Assembly: GCA_024696945.1 (NCBI GenBank)
Contig: JAILGF010000185.1
Coordinates: forward strand, 1-64,000
Direction of reading: 5' to 3'
DNA length: 64,000 nucleotides
Source: Lachnospiraceae bacterium
GTDB lineage: Bacteria; Bacillota; Clostridia; Lachnospirales; Lachnospiraceae
Shown: positions 44,299-52,619 of the stretch, in pieces
Layout: the number at the start of each line of letters is the position of its first letter
Numbering within the stretch: position 1 is the first letter of the stretch
Program-made: the position numbers and the translations under genes
Notes under the pieces: generated by a model
What the model was told of the DNA's origin: nothing
What the model saw: only the letters and a program-made list of their open reading frames with translations
The model's database searches: none

Positions 44299-44330
44299 GC
44301 AGGCATAGTGACCATCGGTACCGTGCCTGC
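44299..44330 (-). other. Leader hairpin upstream of the response regulator
   Basis: Arms GCAGGCA (44299-44305) and TGCCTGC (44324-44330) fold in the leader mRNA just before the ribosome site. Could modulate translation; no known riboswitch class is recognised. Confidence 0.4.
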
Positions 44331-44402
44331 AGCGGTATCGAAGAAAGCTTGAAAAACTTCTCGAGCTTTAGTCCTGATTTTATAAAAATTTCATATATAA
44401 AT

Positions 44403-44411
44403 ATCATACCA
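44403..44411 (-). promoter_or_regulatory. Possible extended -10 promoter of the two-component operon
   Basis: On the minus strand TG-G-TATGAT at 44403-44411, without a good -35, about 120 bp before the regulator ATG. Confidence 0.4.
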
Positions 44412-44493
44412 CATATTAATACCATTTGGCTATGAAAAAAGTGTGAATTTCAAAAAAGTTTTCATAAGTTCACAAGTTTGTTACAAAATCGCC

Positions 44494-44522
44494 TTGATTT
44501 TGCCAAAAAGGGAGAGTATTAT
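44494..44522 (+). promoter_or_regulatory. Sigma-A promoter for the second Big2 protein
   Basis: TTGATT (44494-44499), 17-bp spacer, TATTAT (44517-44522), 50 bp before the ATG. Confidence 0.7.
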
Positions 44523-44571
44523 GTAAGCTACCAAAGGTGACGATATTAAGTTTAGGAAAGGAGGATCTGCC

Positions 44572-45360
44572 ATGGACAGGAGTGTTTCAATCAAGCATAT
44601 AGCCCGTCTGTTCGGATTGGTTCTTCTTTTTACGCTTGTTTTTGCCGCTTTCGGAGAGAATGTTTCCGCAAGGGCAGATGAAGAGATCCGCCTTAACGTT
44701 ACCGAGACAGCCATTGCAAAGGATGGCGTTTTTAGACTCCGTATTTACAATGTGCCCAAAAATTCAAGGATACTTTACAGATCGAGCGATACATCCGTAG
44801 CTTATGTTGACAGCAGAGGTTATATCACAGGCATTTCGAACGGCGAGTGCATTGTTACTGCCACGGTGGTTGTTGAAGACACTCCTGTAGATACTCTGAA
44901 ATGCAACATTACGGTCGGTCCTGCAGCTATCAGCATTAAGCTTACCAAGTCAGAGCTGGTGCTTAGCGTAGGAATGAGAAAAACCTTGAAAACCATTATT
45001 TCTCCGCTTAATACGGTTGAAAAACCGGTATTCTACTCATCGGATAAGGATGTTGCATCCGTTTCTTCGATAGGACGTGTAAGAGCCAAGGGAGTCGGTG
45101 AAGCGAGCGTTTTTGCTTTCCTTCTCAACGGTGAATCGGCAGAATGCCAGGTATATGTTCTTGATGAAGAAAGCTATGAGAAATACCTTGAGACCGGAAG
45201 CCTTGAGGGCCTGATAGATGTGGATAACGGAACCGAAGACGGAAATGAGAACGGAGGGCTCGATGAGAATCCCGGCGAACAGACAATAACCGGTACACCT
45301 TCCGAAGCAACTACAACAGTAATACCTGAAGTAACACCGACACCTGTTGTTGCTGAGTAA
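44572..45360 (+). CDS. Exported protein with two Big2-type Ig-like domains
   Basis: The 262-residue protein has a signal peptide (IARLFGLVLLFTLVFAAFGE, cleavage near ARA/DE at 35), then two bacterial Ig-like units: about 38-115 (FRLRIYNVPKNSRILYRSSDTSVAYVDS...GITCVTAT-type strands) and 120-195 (ISIKLTKSELVLSVGMRKTL, FYSSDKDVASVSSIGRVRAKG). The C-terminal 60 residues are an acidic, Thr/Pro-rich tail (DNGTEDGNENGG, TVIPEVTPTPVVAE). AAGGAGG sits seven bases before the ATG. No anchor, so probably secreted. Divergent from the two-component operon. Confidence 0.85.
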   Translation: MDRSVSIKHIARLFGLVLLFTLVFAAFGENVSARADEEIRLNVTETAIAKDGVFRLRIYNVPKNSRILYRSSDTSVAYVDSRGYITGISNGECIVTATVVVEDTPVDTLKCNITVGPAAISIKLTKSELVLSVGMRKTLKTIISPLNTVEKPVFYSSDKDVASVSSIGRVRAKGVGEASVFAFLLNGESAECQVYVLDEESYEKYLETGSLEGLIDVDNGTEDGNENGGLDENPGEQTITGTPSEATTTVIPEVTPTPVVAE

Positions 45361-45389
45361 TTAAAACAGAATAATATGATCAGATAAAA

Positions 45390-45420
45390 GCCACACTTGA
45401 AATAATTTTTCAAGTGTGGC
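45390..45420. terminator. Intrinsic terminator after the Big2 gene
   Basis: GCCACACTTGAAA pairs with TTTCAAGTGTGGC (13 bp). The flanking T-tract is weak on the plus strand; an AAAA stretch on the left suggests it could also work on the minus strand. Confidence 0.7.
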
Positions 45421-45428
45421 ATTATATA

Positions 45429-45596
45429 TTGTAAGGTGGCTGCGAAGCAGACGGAACCTTACAATGTGGCTCCATCGCTTTGCGATGGAGTTCTATAAAT
45501 TGAGTTTGCAGCTGACGGAACCTTACAATGTGGCTCCATCGCTTTGCGATGGAGTGCTAAAGATTGAGTTAGCAGCAGACGGAACCTTACAATGCG
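45429..45596 (+). repeat. 64-bp tandem repeat with nested hairpins
   Basis: Two full 64-bp units (45450-45513, 45514-45577) and a partial third (45578-45596) begin GACGGAACCTTACAA. Each full unit holds a perfect 9-bp hairpin CTCCATCGC-TTT-GCGATGGAG. The first is also enclosed by TTGTAAGGT (45429-45437)/ACCTTACAA (45456-45464) around CTGC-GAA-GCAG. The 189-bp gap to the next gene contains nothing else. A diverged copy is at 59842. Confidence 0.8.
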
Positions 45597-45609
45597 AAAG
45601 GTATATATA

Positions 45610-46494
45610 ATGAAGATCGTATCTAACAGAACACTCGTGGACCTCCACGTCCACTCAAATATATCGGACGGAACAAAATCTCCCCGGGAGGTTGTTAAAC
45701 ATGCCTCGGATGTGGGAGTTTCCGTGATGGCGCTTACGGACCATGACACTGTTGGAGGAGTGGCCGAGGCAAAAGAGGCAGCCAAGGAGTTTGGAATCGT
45801 ATTTATACCCGGAATCGAGATATCCGCGGGGTTTAAAGATAGGGATATCCATATTCTGGGTTATTTTGTTAATGAAGGATCTGAAGAATTCAACAATATC
45901 CTCAAGGCAGCATGGGAAAAAAGAGAGGAAAGAAACATAAAGATTGCCGATAAATTCGACAACTTCGGAATACATATTGATTTAGAAGCCATTAAGAAGA
46001 TGAGCGGAAGTTCTGTTATAACCAGGGCACATTTTGCAAGATGGCTGGTAGAAAACAGATATTGCAAGTCGAATTCAGAGGTTTTTGAGAAATACCTTGG
46101 AAATGACGGCCCCTGTTACGTACCGAGGGACTATATGACAAGGGAAGAGGCCGTAAAAGCCATTATTAATGCGGGAGGAATACCTGTGCTTGCACACCCC
46201 ATGCTTTACGGACTTAATTCCAGCGAGGTTGATCTTCTTGTGAAAGACCTGAAGGAAATGGGGCTAAAGGGAATAGAGACATATTATTCTTCAAACATGG
46301 GAATGGATGAGGGGATAGTAAAAGGCTTGGCCGCCAAATACGATCTCATTATGACCGGCGGCTCGGACTATCACGGAGACAATAAACCCGGCCTCGAGAT
46401 CGGTACCGGTCGCTGTGACAATCTCCGGGTTCCCATGAAGTGTGTAACCGATCTGTTTGCTGCTGCAGGCATCGACTTTGAGCAAATGGCTTAA
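45610..46494 (+). CDS. PHP-domain phosphoesterase (YciV/RNase AM-like)
   Basis: The 294-residue PHP (polymerase and histidinol phosphatase) domain has the metal motifs DLHVHSNISDG, ALTDHDTVGG, PGIEISAGF, ILGYF, AHF, VLAHP and GGSDYHGDNKP. This order is that of 3',5'-nucleoside bisphosphate phosphatase/RNase AM (YciV), a 5'-3' exonuclease on short RNAs. Cytoplasmic. I choose ATG 45610, eight bases after AAAGG; the in-frame ATG at 45592 lies in the repeat. It probably takes its transcript from further upstream or from a promoter in the repeat. Confidence 0.88.
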   Translation: MKIVSNRTLVDLHVHSNISDGTKSPREVVKHASDVGVSVMALTDHDTVGGVAEAKEAAKEFGIVFIPGIEISAGFKDRDIHILGYFVNEGSEEFNNILKAAWEKREERNIKIADKFDNFGIHIDLEAIKKMSGSSVITRAHFARWLVENRYCKSNSEVFEKYLGNDGPCYVPRDYMTREEAVKAIINAGGIPVLAHPMLYGLNSSEVDLLVKDLKEMGLKGIETYYSSNMGMDEGIVKGLAAKYDLIMTGGSDYHGDNKPGLEIGTGRCDNLRVPMKCVTDLFAAAGIDFEQMA

Positions 46495-46507
46495 AGACAA
46501 TCGGTTT

Positions 46508-46516
46508 TGCTATGAT
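46508..46516 (+). promoter_or_regulatory. Extended -10 promoter for the ComEC-like lipoprotein
   Basis: TG-C-TATGAT at 46508-46516, about 43 bp before the ATG; no good -35 seen. Confidence 0.5.
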
Positions 46517-46558
46517 ATACGGGATATATAAAACAGAACCCATTAAAAAGGAGTAAAA

Positions 46559-47464
46559 ATGAATATACGACATAAACTGCTGGCAATCATTCTTACAATG
46601 ACACTTGTCCTTGCACTGACCGCTTGTGATGAAAACAACGGAAACCCTAACGGCTCCGATGCTACCGGAACTCCCGTGCAGGGACAGACAGAAAACGATA
46701 ACCCTGAAAAACTTGCTGAGGATCCCATGAAGGTGGTATTTTTTGAAATCGGAAAAGCGGATGCTTTCCTTATATATAATTCCGGTGCGGCAATCCTTAT
46801 TGACACAGGAGAATCCGAATCAGCCGAAGATATATTAACATATATGGAAAAGAAAGAGATCGGAACCCTGGACTATATGTTTATCACCCATTTTGACAAG
46901 GACCATGTGGGAGGTGCGTCCAGGATAATCGATGCTGTTGAAGTCAAGCAGATTTATACCGGCAACTATCCGAAATCCTCCGGAGAATATGATAATTTTA
47001 AGTCCGCGGTAAATAAGAAGAAGATTTCGGCAGCAGTTTTAAGGGAAAATTCCGAATATGAAATTGCAGGGATAAAGATTGAAGTTAACACACCCATACA
47101 GGACATTTATGAAGAAGATCCCAGCAACAATTCTTCGCTTATAATCAGGGTAAGCTATGGGGAGAAATCGTTCCTGTTCATGGCTGATGCCAAGGGAGAG
47201 AGGATAAAGGAATATCTTTCGACGGATGTTAAGCAATGTTCGGTTATTAAAATGCCTTATCACGGAAAGTATCTTCCCGGGCTTGATGAGCTTTTGAAGA
47301 AGACACAGCCCAAATATGCTGTTATTACTTCTTCGAAAGACGAAAAGGAAGCGGATGAGACAAACCAGACCTTAAAGGACCACAATGTCCAGATATATAA
47401 GACGAGAAAGGGCCGCGTCATTATCGAAACCGACGGAAAGGATATTTCCGTAACCCAGAAATGA
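46559..47464 (+). CDS. ComEC/Rec2-type MBL-fold lipoprotein
   Basis: The 301-residue lipoprotein has a lipobox LALTAC (Cys22) and a low-complexity Asn/Gly/Pro linker to about 55. The rest is the ComEC/Rec2-related metallo-beta-lactamase domain: FFEIGKADAFLIYNSGAAIL, LIDTGESE, THFDKDHVGGASRII (metal motif), NNSSLIIRVSYGEKSFLFMAD (Asp ligand) and MPYHGKYLPGL. It is the stand-alone form without the membrane channel of ComEC, tethered outside the cell. A nuclease or hydrolase role is plausible, substrate unknown. Confidence 0.87.
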   Translation: MNIRHKLLAIILTMTLVLALTACDENNGNPNGSDATGTPVQGQTENDNPEKLAEDPMKVVFFEIGKADAFLIYNSGAAILIDTGESESAEDILTYMEKKEIGTLDYMFITHFDKDHVGGASRIIDAVEVKQIYTGNYPKSSGEYDNFKSAVNKKKISAAVLRENSEYEIAGIKIEVNTPIQDIYEEDPSNNSSLIIRVSYGEKSFLFMADAKGERIKEYLSTDVKQCSVIKMPYHGKYLPGLDELLKKTQPKYAVITSSKDEKEADETNQTLKDHNVQIYKTRKGRVIIETDGKDISVTQK

Positions 47465-47506
47465 CGTTCGGATCGCGGCTCTTAAAGACGATCAAGAGGA
47501 TGAAAT

Positions 47507-48904
47507 TTGAGAAATAAAACGTACAGAATGGATATGTGCGAGGGTGCGGTATTGCCGAAAATGCTGAAATTTGCGGTCCCGCTTATGCTCTCGAGCATTC
47601 TTCAATTATTATTTAATGCAGCTGACGTGGTCGTGGTAGGCAAATTTGCCGGAGATAACGCATTGGCTGCCGTAGGCTGCACGGGTTCATTGATAAATCT
47701 CCTGTGCAATCTTTTTATCGGCTTAAGTGTTGGTGCAAATGTAATGGTGGCAAGGCACTATGGTGCCAAGCAGGAGGATGAGCTGAAAAAAAGCGTTCAT
47801 ACAGCCATGCTCCTTTCTGTTATAGGCGGCTTGATACTTATGTTCGTCGGCGTGCTTTTTACGGAAGGCATACTGGGACTTATGAATACTCCCGAAGAAG
47901 TGCTTCCTTTAGCGGCACTTTACCTTAGAATATATTTCCTTGGTATGATACCGAACATGGTCTATAACTTCGGAAGTGCAGTACTTCGTGCCATAGGAGA
48001 TACCAGACGTCCCATGTATTTCTTAAGCCTTGCCGGAGTGGTAAATGTAATACTTAACCTTATATTTGTCATAAAATTTGAAATGGGAGTGGCAGGAGTT
48101 GCCATAGCTACGGTTATATCGCAGACAATATCCGCGACGCTCGTCGTTATCTGTATGATGAAGGAAAAGGGAGCTATAAAGCTTATCCTGAAGGATCTAA
48201 GGATTGACAGGAAAGAGCTGTTATCGATCCTTCGCATAGGTCTTCCTGCGGGAATGCAGGGGTGTATATTCTCTCTTTCAAACGTTGTGATACAGAAATC
48301 TATAAACGGTTTCGGAAGCACTACCGTTTCGGGAAGCTCGGCAGCTTCAAATCTCGAAGGCTTCGTATATGTTTCCATGAATTCCTTCCATCAGGCGACA
48401 TTGTCTTTCATGAGCCAGAATTACGGAGCCGGAAGATATGACAGACTTAAAAAGATCACGTTCGGCGGTCTGTTCTGCGTAACGATCACGGGACTTACAC
48501 TGGGAAACCTCGAGTTTTTCCTAGGCAGACCGCTTCTCAGTATCTATACCTCAAGTGAAAGCGTAGTGGAAGCGGGACTGACCAGATTGTCAATCATATG
48601 CACAAGCTACTGCCTGTGCGGTGTTATGGACGTTATGGTAGGAGCCTTAAGAGGACTCGGTTATTCCTTCGTGCCGATGATAGTGTCACTTTGCGGAGTC
48701 TGCGGTATAAGGTTGGTATGGCTGTTTACGATATTTGAGATACCGGAATTTCACAAGATAGAGATGGTGTATATTTCTTATCCGATATCATGGACTGCGA
48801 CCTTTGTGATACATTTTACAAGCTATCTGGTAATAAAACGAAAACTCGACAGGCGAGTGAGCAATATCCCGGCACTGCCGGATCATAGCAATACAGTCAC
48901 ATAA
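47507..48904 (+). CDS. MATE-family efflux transporter
   Basis: A 465-residue MATE transporter with 12 hydrophobic segments in two homologous halves. GAVLPKMLKFAVPLMLSSIL, QLLFNAADVVVVGKFAGDNALAAVGC, GANVMVARHYGAKQEDEL and the second-half copy SFMSQNYGAGRYDRLKK are typical of the DinF/NorM-like family. It probably exports cationic drugs or metabolites with H+ or Na+ exchange. TTG 47507 is the start, six bases after AGAGGA; an ATG is found only nine codons later with no site. It lies 42 bp after the ComEC-like gene. Confidence 0.92.
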   Translation: MRNKTYRMDMCEGAVLPKMLKFAVPLMLSSILQLLFNAADVVVVGKFAGDNALAAVGCTGSLINLLCNLFIGLSVGANVMVARHYGAKQEDELKKSVHTAMLLSVIGGLILMFVGVLFTEGILGLMNTPEEVLPLAALYLRIYFLGMIPNMVYNFGSAVLRAIGDTRRPMYFLSLAGVVNVILNLIFVIKFEMGVAGVAIATVISQTISATLVVICMMKEKGAIKLILKDLRIDRKELLSILRIGLPAGMQGCIFSLSNVVIQKSINGFGSTTVSGSSAASNLEGFVYVSMNSFHQATLSFMSQNYGAGRYDRLKKITFGGLFCVTITGLTLGNLEFFLGRPLLSIYTSSESVVEAGLTRLSIICTSYCLCGVMDVMVGALRGLGYSFVPMIVSLCGVCGIRLVWLFTIFEIPEFHKIEMVYISYPISWTATFVIHFTSYLVIKRKLDRRVSNIPALPDHSNTVT

Positions 48905-48923
48905 TAATCCGGGGGAAATATAA

Positions 48924-49847
48924 ATGTCAGAAAGGCAGCCTCACAAATTAATAGTAATCCTTGGTACAAATGCCTCGGGCAAGAGCGGGCTGGGGATAGA
49001 ACTTGCGCTTAAATTTGGGGCGGAAATAGTATCCGCTGATTCAAGGCAGGTTTTTAAGGGACTTGACCTCGGAAGCGGAAAGGTAACCGAAGAAGAGATG
49101 AAGGGTGTTCCGCATTATCTTCTTGATGTTGCTGAACCGGGAGATTATTTTTCCTTAAAGGACTATCAGAAACTGGCATACGAGGCTATAGACGGGATAA
49201 CGGCACGAGGTAAGATACCGTTTCTCGTAGGAGGTACCGGGCTTTATGTAAACGCCGTTACAGACGGATACGAGCTGACGGATGCTCCTGTGGATGAGAC
49301 CTTGAGAAAGAAAGTCGAAGCCATGAGCCTGGAGGAGTTACAGAAGCTTATCAGGGAAAAAATGAGTGCCGGAATGAACTATAAAGGGATTCCGGACAAC
49401 CTGGATATGAACAACAAACGACGCCTGGAGCGAGCGGCTGAGAAGCTTATCATGAATAAACCGCTGAACTTGGAGAGCGTTAAACGCTATGATACACTTT
49501 GCCTCGGAGTTACATGGGAGAGACAGAAGCTATACAAAAGAATAGAGGAAAGACTTGACAGAAGACTGGAGCAAGGTATGATAGAAGAAGTAGAAGGTCT
49601 GATGTCAAGAGGGGTTTCCGATGATTTTCTGTATAAGCTGGGGCTGGAATACAGATATATAATGCTCTATCTTAAAGGAAATTTTCCTTCGAAGGAAGCC
49701 TTCAGGGACAAGCTTTTTATGGAGATAAGACACTTGGCAAAGGAACAGATGACCTGGTTCAGGAAGCGTAAGGATATCATCTGGCTTGACATGGAGGCCG
49801 ATCCTTTATCACAGGCTGAGAAGCTTGTTGCAGACTTTTTATCTTAA
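48924..49847 (+). CDS. miaA: tRNA dimethylallyltransferase
   Basis: Transfers a dimethylallyl group to A37 of tRNAs reading UNN codons. The 307-residue protein shows the P-loop GTNASGKSGLGIELA near 14-28, the SADSRQVFKGLDLGSGKVT substrate region, VPHYLLDV, FLVGGTGLYVNAV, the LGVTWERQKLYKRIEERLDRRLEQGMIEEV block and the C-terminal EQMTWFRKRKDIIWLD. Normal length. Follows the MATE gene by 19 bp on the same strand. Confidence 0.96.
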   Translation: MSERQPHKLIVILGTNASGKSGLGIELALKFGAEIVSADSRQVFKGLDLGSGKVTEEEMKGVPHYLLDVAEPGDYFSLKDYQKLAYEAIDGITARGKIPFLVGGTGLYVNAVTDGYELTDAPVDETLRKKVEAMSLEELQKLIREKMSAGMNYKGIPDNLDMNNKRRLERAAEKLIMNKPLNLESVKRYDTLCLGVTWERQKLYKRIEERLDRRLEQGMIEEVEGLMSRGVSDDFLYKLGLEYRYIMLYLKGNFPSKEAFRDKLFMEIRHLAKEQMTWFRKRKDIIWLDMEADPLSQAEKLVADFLS

Positions 49848-49914
49848 ATAGATAGGCGCTTGAAATTTATTGCTGGTTTTATGGATTCATTAATTGAAAG
49901 GCAAGGGACTTAAC

Positions 49915-50814
49915 ATGAAACTACTCATACTTACCGGGATGAGCGGATCCGGAAAATCAAAGACCATGAAAATGCTTGAGGACAACGGCTTTTATTGTGT
50001 GGACAACCTCCCCATAAAGCTGTTCTCGGGCTTTGTAAACATGATGCTTCAGATGGAAGATATTCCGAAATACATGGCTATTACTGCAGATGCGAGAAAC
50101 CCGCATATTTCCAAGGAACTTTCCGGTGAGATAGAAGAGATAAAAAGGCGTATTGATGTAAAAATCCTGTTCCTTGACAGCGAGGACGGAATCCTGCTTA
50201 AACGATACAAGGAAACCAGAAGGCTCCATCCTCTTATGGTATTTGACTCAAAACTGGATCTTAATTCTGCGATACAGGAAGAAAGGCATCAGCTTGAGAG
50301 CATCCGTCAGATATCCGATTATATTATCGATACATCATCACTTTCCACTTCGGAGCTAAGAGAAAAACTGCTACAGGTGATAAGCGAAAGCGGTGACGGC
50401 AGGATGAAGCTGAATTTTGTTGCTTTCGGTTATAAATACGGAATACCTTCCGATGCCGATCTTGTATTTGATGTACGCTGCCTTCCGAACCCGTTTTACA
50501 GGCCGGAACTCAGGAATCTTACCGGTATGGATAAAGAGGTACGCGACTACGTTATGGCACAGCCAGAATCCCAAGCACTTTATCAGCGTATTATCGATTA
50601 TCTTGAATGTACATTGCCTATGTACGAAAAGGAAGGAAAGGCCCAGCTGGTAGTCGGCTTCGGGTGTACGGGCGGACAGCACAGGTCTCTCACCTTTGCA
50701 ATCCTGATGGCAAAATACTTTGAAGAAAAAGGCTATGTAACCCAGAAATGGTCAAGGGATAAGAACAGAAACGTCGCTGAGATAAAACAGAGGGACGGGA
50801 TTGACAAAACTTAA
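49915..50814 (+). CDS. rapZ: RNase adapter protein RapZ (YvcJ)
   Basis: A 299-residue nucleotide-binding adapter. The P-loop is GMSGSGKSKTM near 8-18, with YCVDNLPI near 29 and SDYIIDTSSL before the C-terminal domain; the latter has FVAFGYKYGIPSDADLVFDVRCLPNPFY, VGFGCTGGQHRSLTFAILMA and SRDKNRNVAEI. In E. coli RapZ directs RNase E to small RNAs of the amino-sugar pathway; in B. subtilis the YvcJ orthologue affects competence. I choose ATG 49915, seven bases after AAGGG, over an in-frame TTG at 49894. The promoter of the next gene lies inside its 3' end. Confidence 0.95.
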   Translation: MKLLILTGMSGSGKSKTMKMLEDNGFYCVDNLPIKLFSGFVNMMLQMEDIPKYMAITADARNPHISKELSGEIEEIKRRIDVKILFLDSEDGILLKRYKETRRLHPLMVFDSKLDLNSAIQEERHQLESIRQISDYIIDTSSLSTSELREKLLQVISESGDGRMKLNFVAFGYKYGIPSDADLVFDVRCLPNPFYRPELRNLTGMDKEVRDYVMAQPESQALYQRIIDYLECTLPMYEKEGKAQLVVGFGCTGGQHRSLTFAILMAKYFEEKGYVTQKWSRDKNRNVAEIKQRDGIDKT

Positions 50815-50828
50815 AAATATGCTATAAT
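50801..50828 (+). promoter_or_regulatory. Strong sigma-A promoter inside the rapZ 3' end
   Basis: TTGACA (50801-50806), 16-bp spacer, TATAAT (50823-50828). Initiation would fall at about 50835, the base before the left inverted-repeat arm at 50836. Confidence 0.85.
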
Positions 50829-50835
50829 GCGTGCT

Positions 50836-50859
50836 AGTCATCTCTGCTTCGCATATTAT
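50836..50859 (+). repeat. Left arm of long inverted repeat flanking the 50939 lipoprotein gene
   Basis: The 24 bases start AGTCATCTCTGCTTCGCA and end TATTAT. They match the reverse complement of 51460-51483 exactly. Beyond a 4-base gap on the right the similarity continues as GGAGGGA, giving imperfect arms of about 31-32 bp. Confidence 0.92.
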
Positions 50860-50887
50860 GGAGGGATATTTGAAATTGAATGTTATC

Positions 50888-50922
50888 GATCGCCCGATGA
50901 GTAAAAATGACATGGGGCGGTC
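50888..50922 (+). other. Leader hairpin of the lipoprotein transcript
   Basis: GATCGCCC (50888-50895) and GGGCGGTC (50915-50922) pair with one G-T, in the ~100-nt leader between promoter and start codon. No riboswitch class is recognised. Confidence 0.4.
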
Positions 50923-50938
50923 TTATCTGGAGGGAAAG

Positions 50939-51415
50939 ATGAAGAAAGTATTAGCAGTAGTAATGGCACTTGTATTAGTGCTTTCAATGACAGCTTGCGG
51001 AAGCAAAGCAGATATTGACGGAAGCTGGAAGCTTGTATCAATGACGATCAACGACAAGGACGCATTTGAGGGAATCGACCTTAATGCATTGGCTCAGAAG
51101 GGCTACTATCTTGGCGCGACCTGTAAAGATGGTAAGGGTAACCTGACCTTTGGTGATGAAAGTATAGAGTTTACATACGATGACAAGAAGTTCGAAATGA
51201 AGAATGATGACGGAACAACGGATTACATGGATTATTCACGTAACGGCGATAACCTGTCACTTACAAAGGTACAGGATGATGGAAAAATGGTTGTCGCACT
51301 TAAGAAGATGACTGATGATGAAGCTAAGAAGTTTGCATCCCAAACTGAAGAGGATTTAGAGAAGGCCATTCTGCAGATGGTTCTTGAAAGCTATGGCCTC
51401 AGTGCTGATGATTGA
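50939..51415 (+). CDS. Small lipoprotein inside an inverted-repeat cassette
   Basis: The 158-residue protein has a lipoprotein signal MKKVLAVVMALVLVLSMTAC (lipobox Cys20), then a single beta-rich domain (DIDGSWKLVSMTINDKDAFE, YYLGATCKDGKGNLTFGDES, FEMKNDDGTTDYMDYS, MVVALKKMTDDEAKKF) of lipocalin-like look, common in Lachnospiraceae lipoproteins of unknown role, and a short acidic helix. I choose ATG 50939 right after GGAGGGAAAG. It is alone between the two inverted-repeat arms and is driven by the promoter inside rapZ. Confidence 0.85.
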   Translation: MKKVLAVVMALVLVLSMTACGSKADIDGSWKLVSMTINDKDAFEGIDLNALAQKGYYLGATCKDGKGNLTFGDESIEFTYDDKKFEMKNDDGTTDYMDYSRNGDNLSLTKVQDDGKMVVALKKMTDDEAKKFASQTEEDLEKAILQMVLESYGLSADD

Positions 51416-51459
51416 TTTTTTGAAACTTTTTTAATTGTTGAAAGGCAGTCCCTCCATTA

Positions 51460-51483
51460 ATAATATGCGAAGCAGAGATGACT
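51460..51483 (+). repeat. Right arm of long inverted repeat
   Basis: Starts ATAATATGCGAAGCAGAG and ends ATGACT: exact reverse complement of 50836-50859. It lies 45 bp after the lipoprotein stop and 14 bp before the AEC transporter start. Confidence 0.92.
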
Positions 51484-51497
51484 GTTAAGGTGAAAAA

Positions 51498-52436
51498 ATG
51501 TTTGATAACATAGTTTCGGTGGCGACTCAGGTCGTCATTCTTTTTATTATCATAGGTGTCGGCGTAATATTGTCTAAGACAAAGGTCCTTACAAAAGAAA
51601 GAGTCGCGGGACTTATAGATATCGTCGTATATATTGTTACACCATCCAACATAATTATTTCTTTTCAGAGGGAGTTTAAGAATGAGCTGATAGTAAATCT
51701 CGGACTCTCTTTTCTTGCTGCATTTATCGTGTTTTTTATAAACTGCGTGATGGCAAAAATTGTGATCAGGGAGAAGAATCCTGATAAAAACTGCGTTATC
51801 CGTTTCGCTTCGGCCTTCCCGAATGCCGGTTATTTTGCACTTCCCCTGCAGCGTGCGATATTAGGGGACATAGGTGTATTCTTCGGCGCTGCTTACATCG
51901 GCATGTTCCATTGCTATATATGGACGTACGGGGTGAAGCTGCTCGAGAAAAAGGAGACAAGGAACGGTTCCGTTTCTCCGCTGAAAAAGATCCTTCTTAA
52001 TCCTCCCATAATAGGCATTTTTATCGGAATGATCCTGTTTGTGACCGAAATTAAGCTGCCGGATATCGTATACTCCCCGTTACAGGCGTTTTCTTATCTG
52101 AATACTCCGCTTCCTATGCTCATTATCGGGTTTTATCTGGCAAATGCAGACTTGAAGGCAACTTTTTCAAATCTGTGGGTATACATAGGAGCATTTTTAA
52201 GGCTTATTGCATCACCTGCGGTGGCGCTCGGAATATGCTTTCTGCTTAAGGCTGACAGTGATGTGGCAACCTCCTGCATTATAGCTTGTTCAGCTCCTTC
52301 CGCAGCACTTTCGGGCATGCTGGCACAGAAATTCGGCAGGGACACCGAGGTACCGGCAGGAATGATATCCTTTACGACGATCGTATGTATAATCACAATG
52401 CCGGTTATGGTGGCGCTGGCACAGTTCCTGTTTTGA
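51498..52436 (+). CDS. AEC-family (auxin efflux carrier-like) transporter
   Basis: The 312-residue polytopic protein has about ten hydrophobic segments arranged as two five-helix halves. AEC family marks include GVGVILSKTKVLTKERVAGLIDIVVYIVTPSNIIISF in the first half, RFASAFPNAGYFALPLQRAILGD, PPIIGIFIGMILF, LPMLIIGFYLANADL and ACSAPSAALSGMLAQKFGRD in the second. Substrate probably an organic anion or amino-acid derivative. AAGGTG precedes the ATG, just after the right inverted-repeat arm. Confidence 0.9.
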   Translation: MFDNIVSVATQVVILFIIIGVGVILSKTKVLTKERVAGLIDIVVYIVTPSNIIISFQREFKNELIVNLGLSFLAAFIVFFINCVMAKIVIREKNPDKNCVIRFASAFPNAGYFALPLQRAILGDIGVFFGAAYIGMFHCYIWTYGVKLLEKKETRNGSVSPLKKILLNPPIIGIFIGMILFVTEIKLPDIVYSPLQAFSYLNTPLPMLIIGFYLANADLKATFSNLWVYIGAFLRLIASPAVALGICFLLKADSDVATSCIIACSAPSAALSGMLAQKFGRDTEVPAGMISFTTIVCIITMPVMVALAQFLF

Positions 52437-52555
52437 ATTCCTAATTTATTGTATATTTGATATTTTTTGTATATTATGCGTTTTGATACCGTTTTAGTGT
52501 ATTTGAGTTTATTTGATGTACCTACTTCTGTTTTAAAAAAAACAAGATAATAGGG

Positions 52556-52584
52556 TTGCTTAAAACGTTATTTTATTATATAAT
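52556..52584 (+). promoter_or_regulatory. Sigma-A promoter of the GH43 operon
   Basis: TTGCTT (52556-52561), 17-bp spacer, TATAAT (52579-52584), 36 bp before the first GH43 ATG, in an AT-rich gap. Confidence 0.78.
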
Positions 52585-52619
52585 ATTTTTCAAGTTTGAA
52601 AAATGTATGGAGGTTTACA

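Noticed and set aside
43540-44352. Plus-strand 270-codon frame
   Set aside because: Antisense to the response regulator, which has full motifs and a ribosome site.
45416-45610. Small plus-strand gene over the 64-bp repeat, and a CRISPR array
   Set aside because: The frame only translates the repeat; the 64-bp units abut without unique spacers.
50836-51483. Insertion sequence
   Set aside because: No transposase frame inside the repeat arms and no target-site duplication at the edges.
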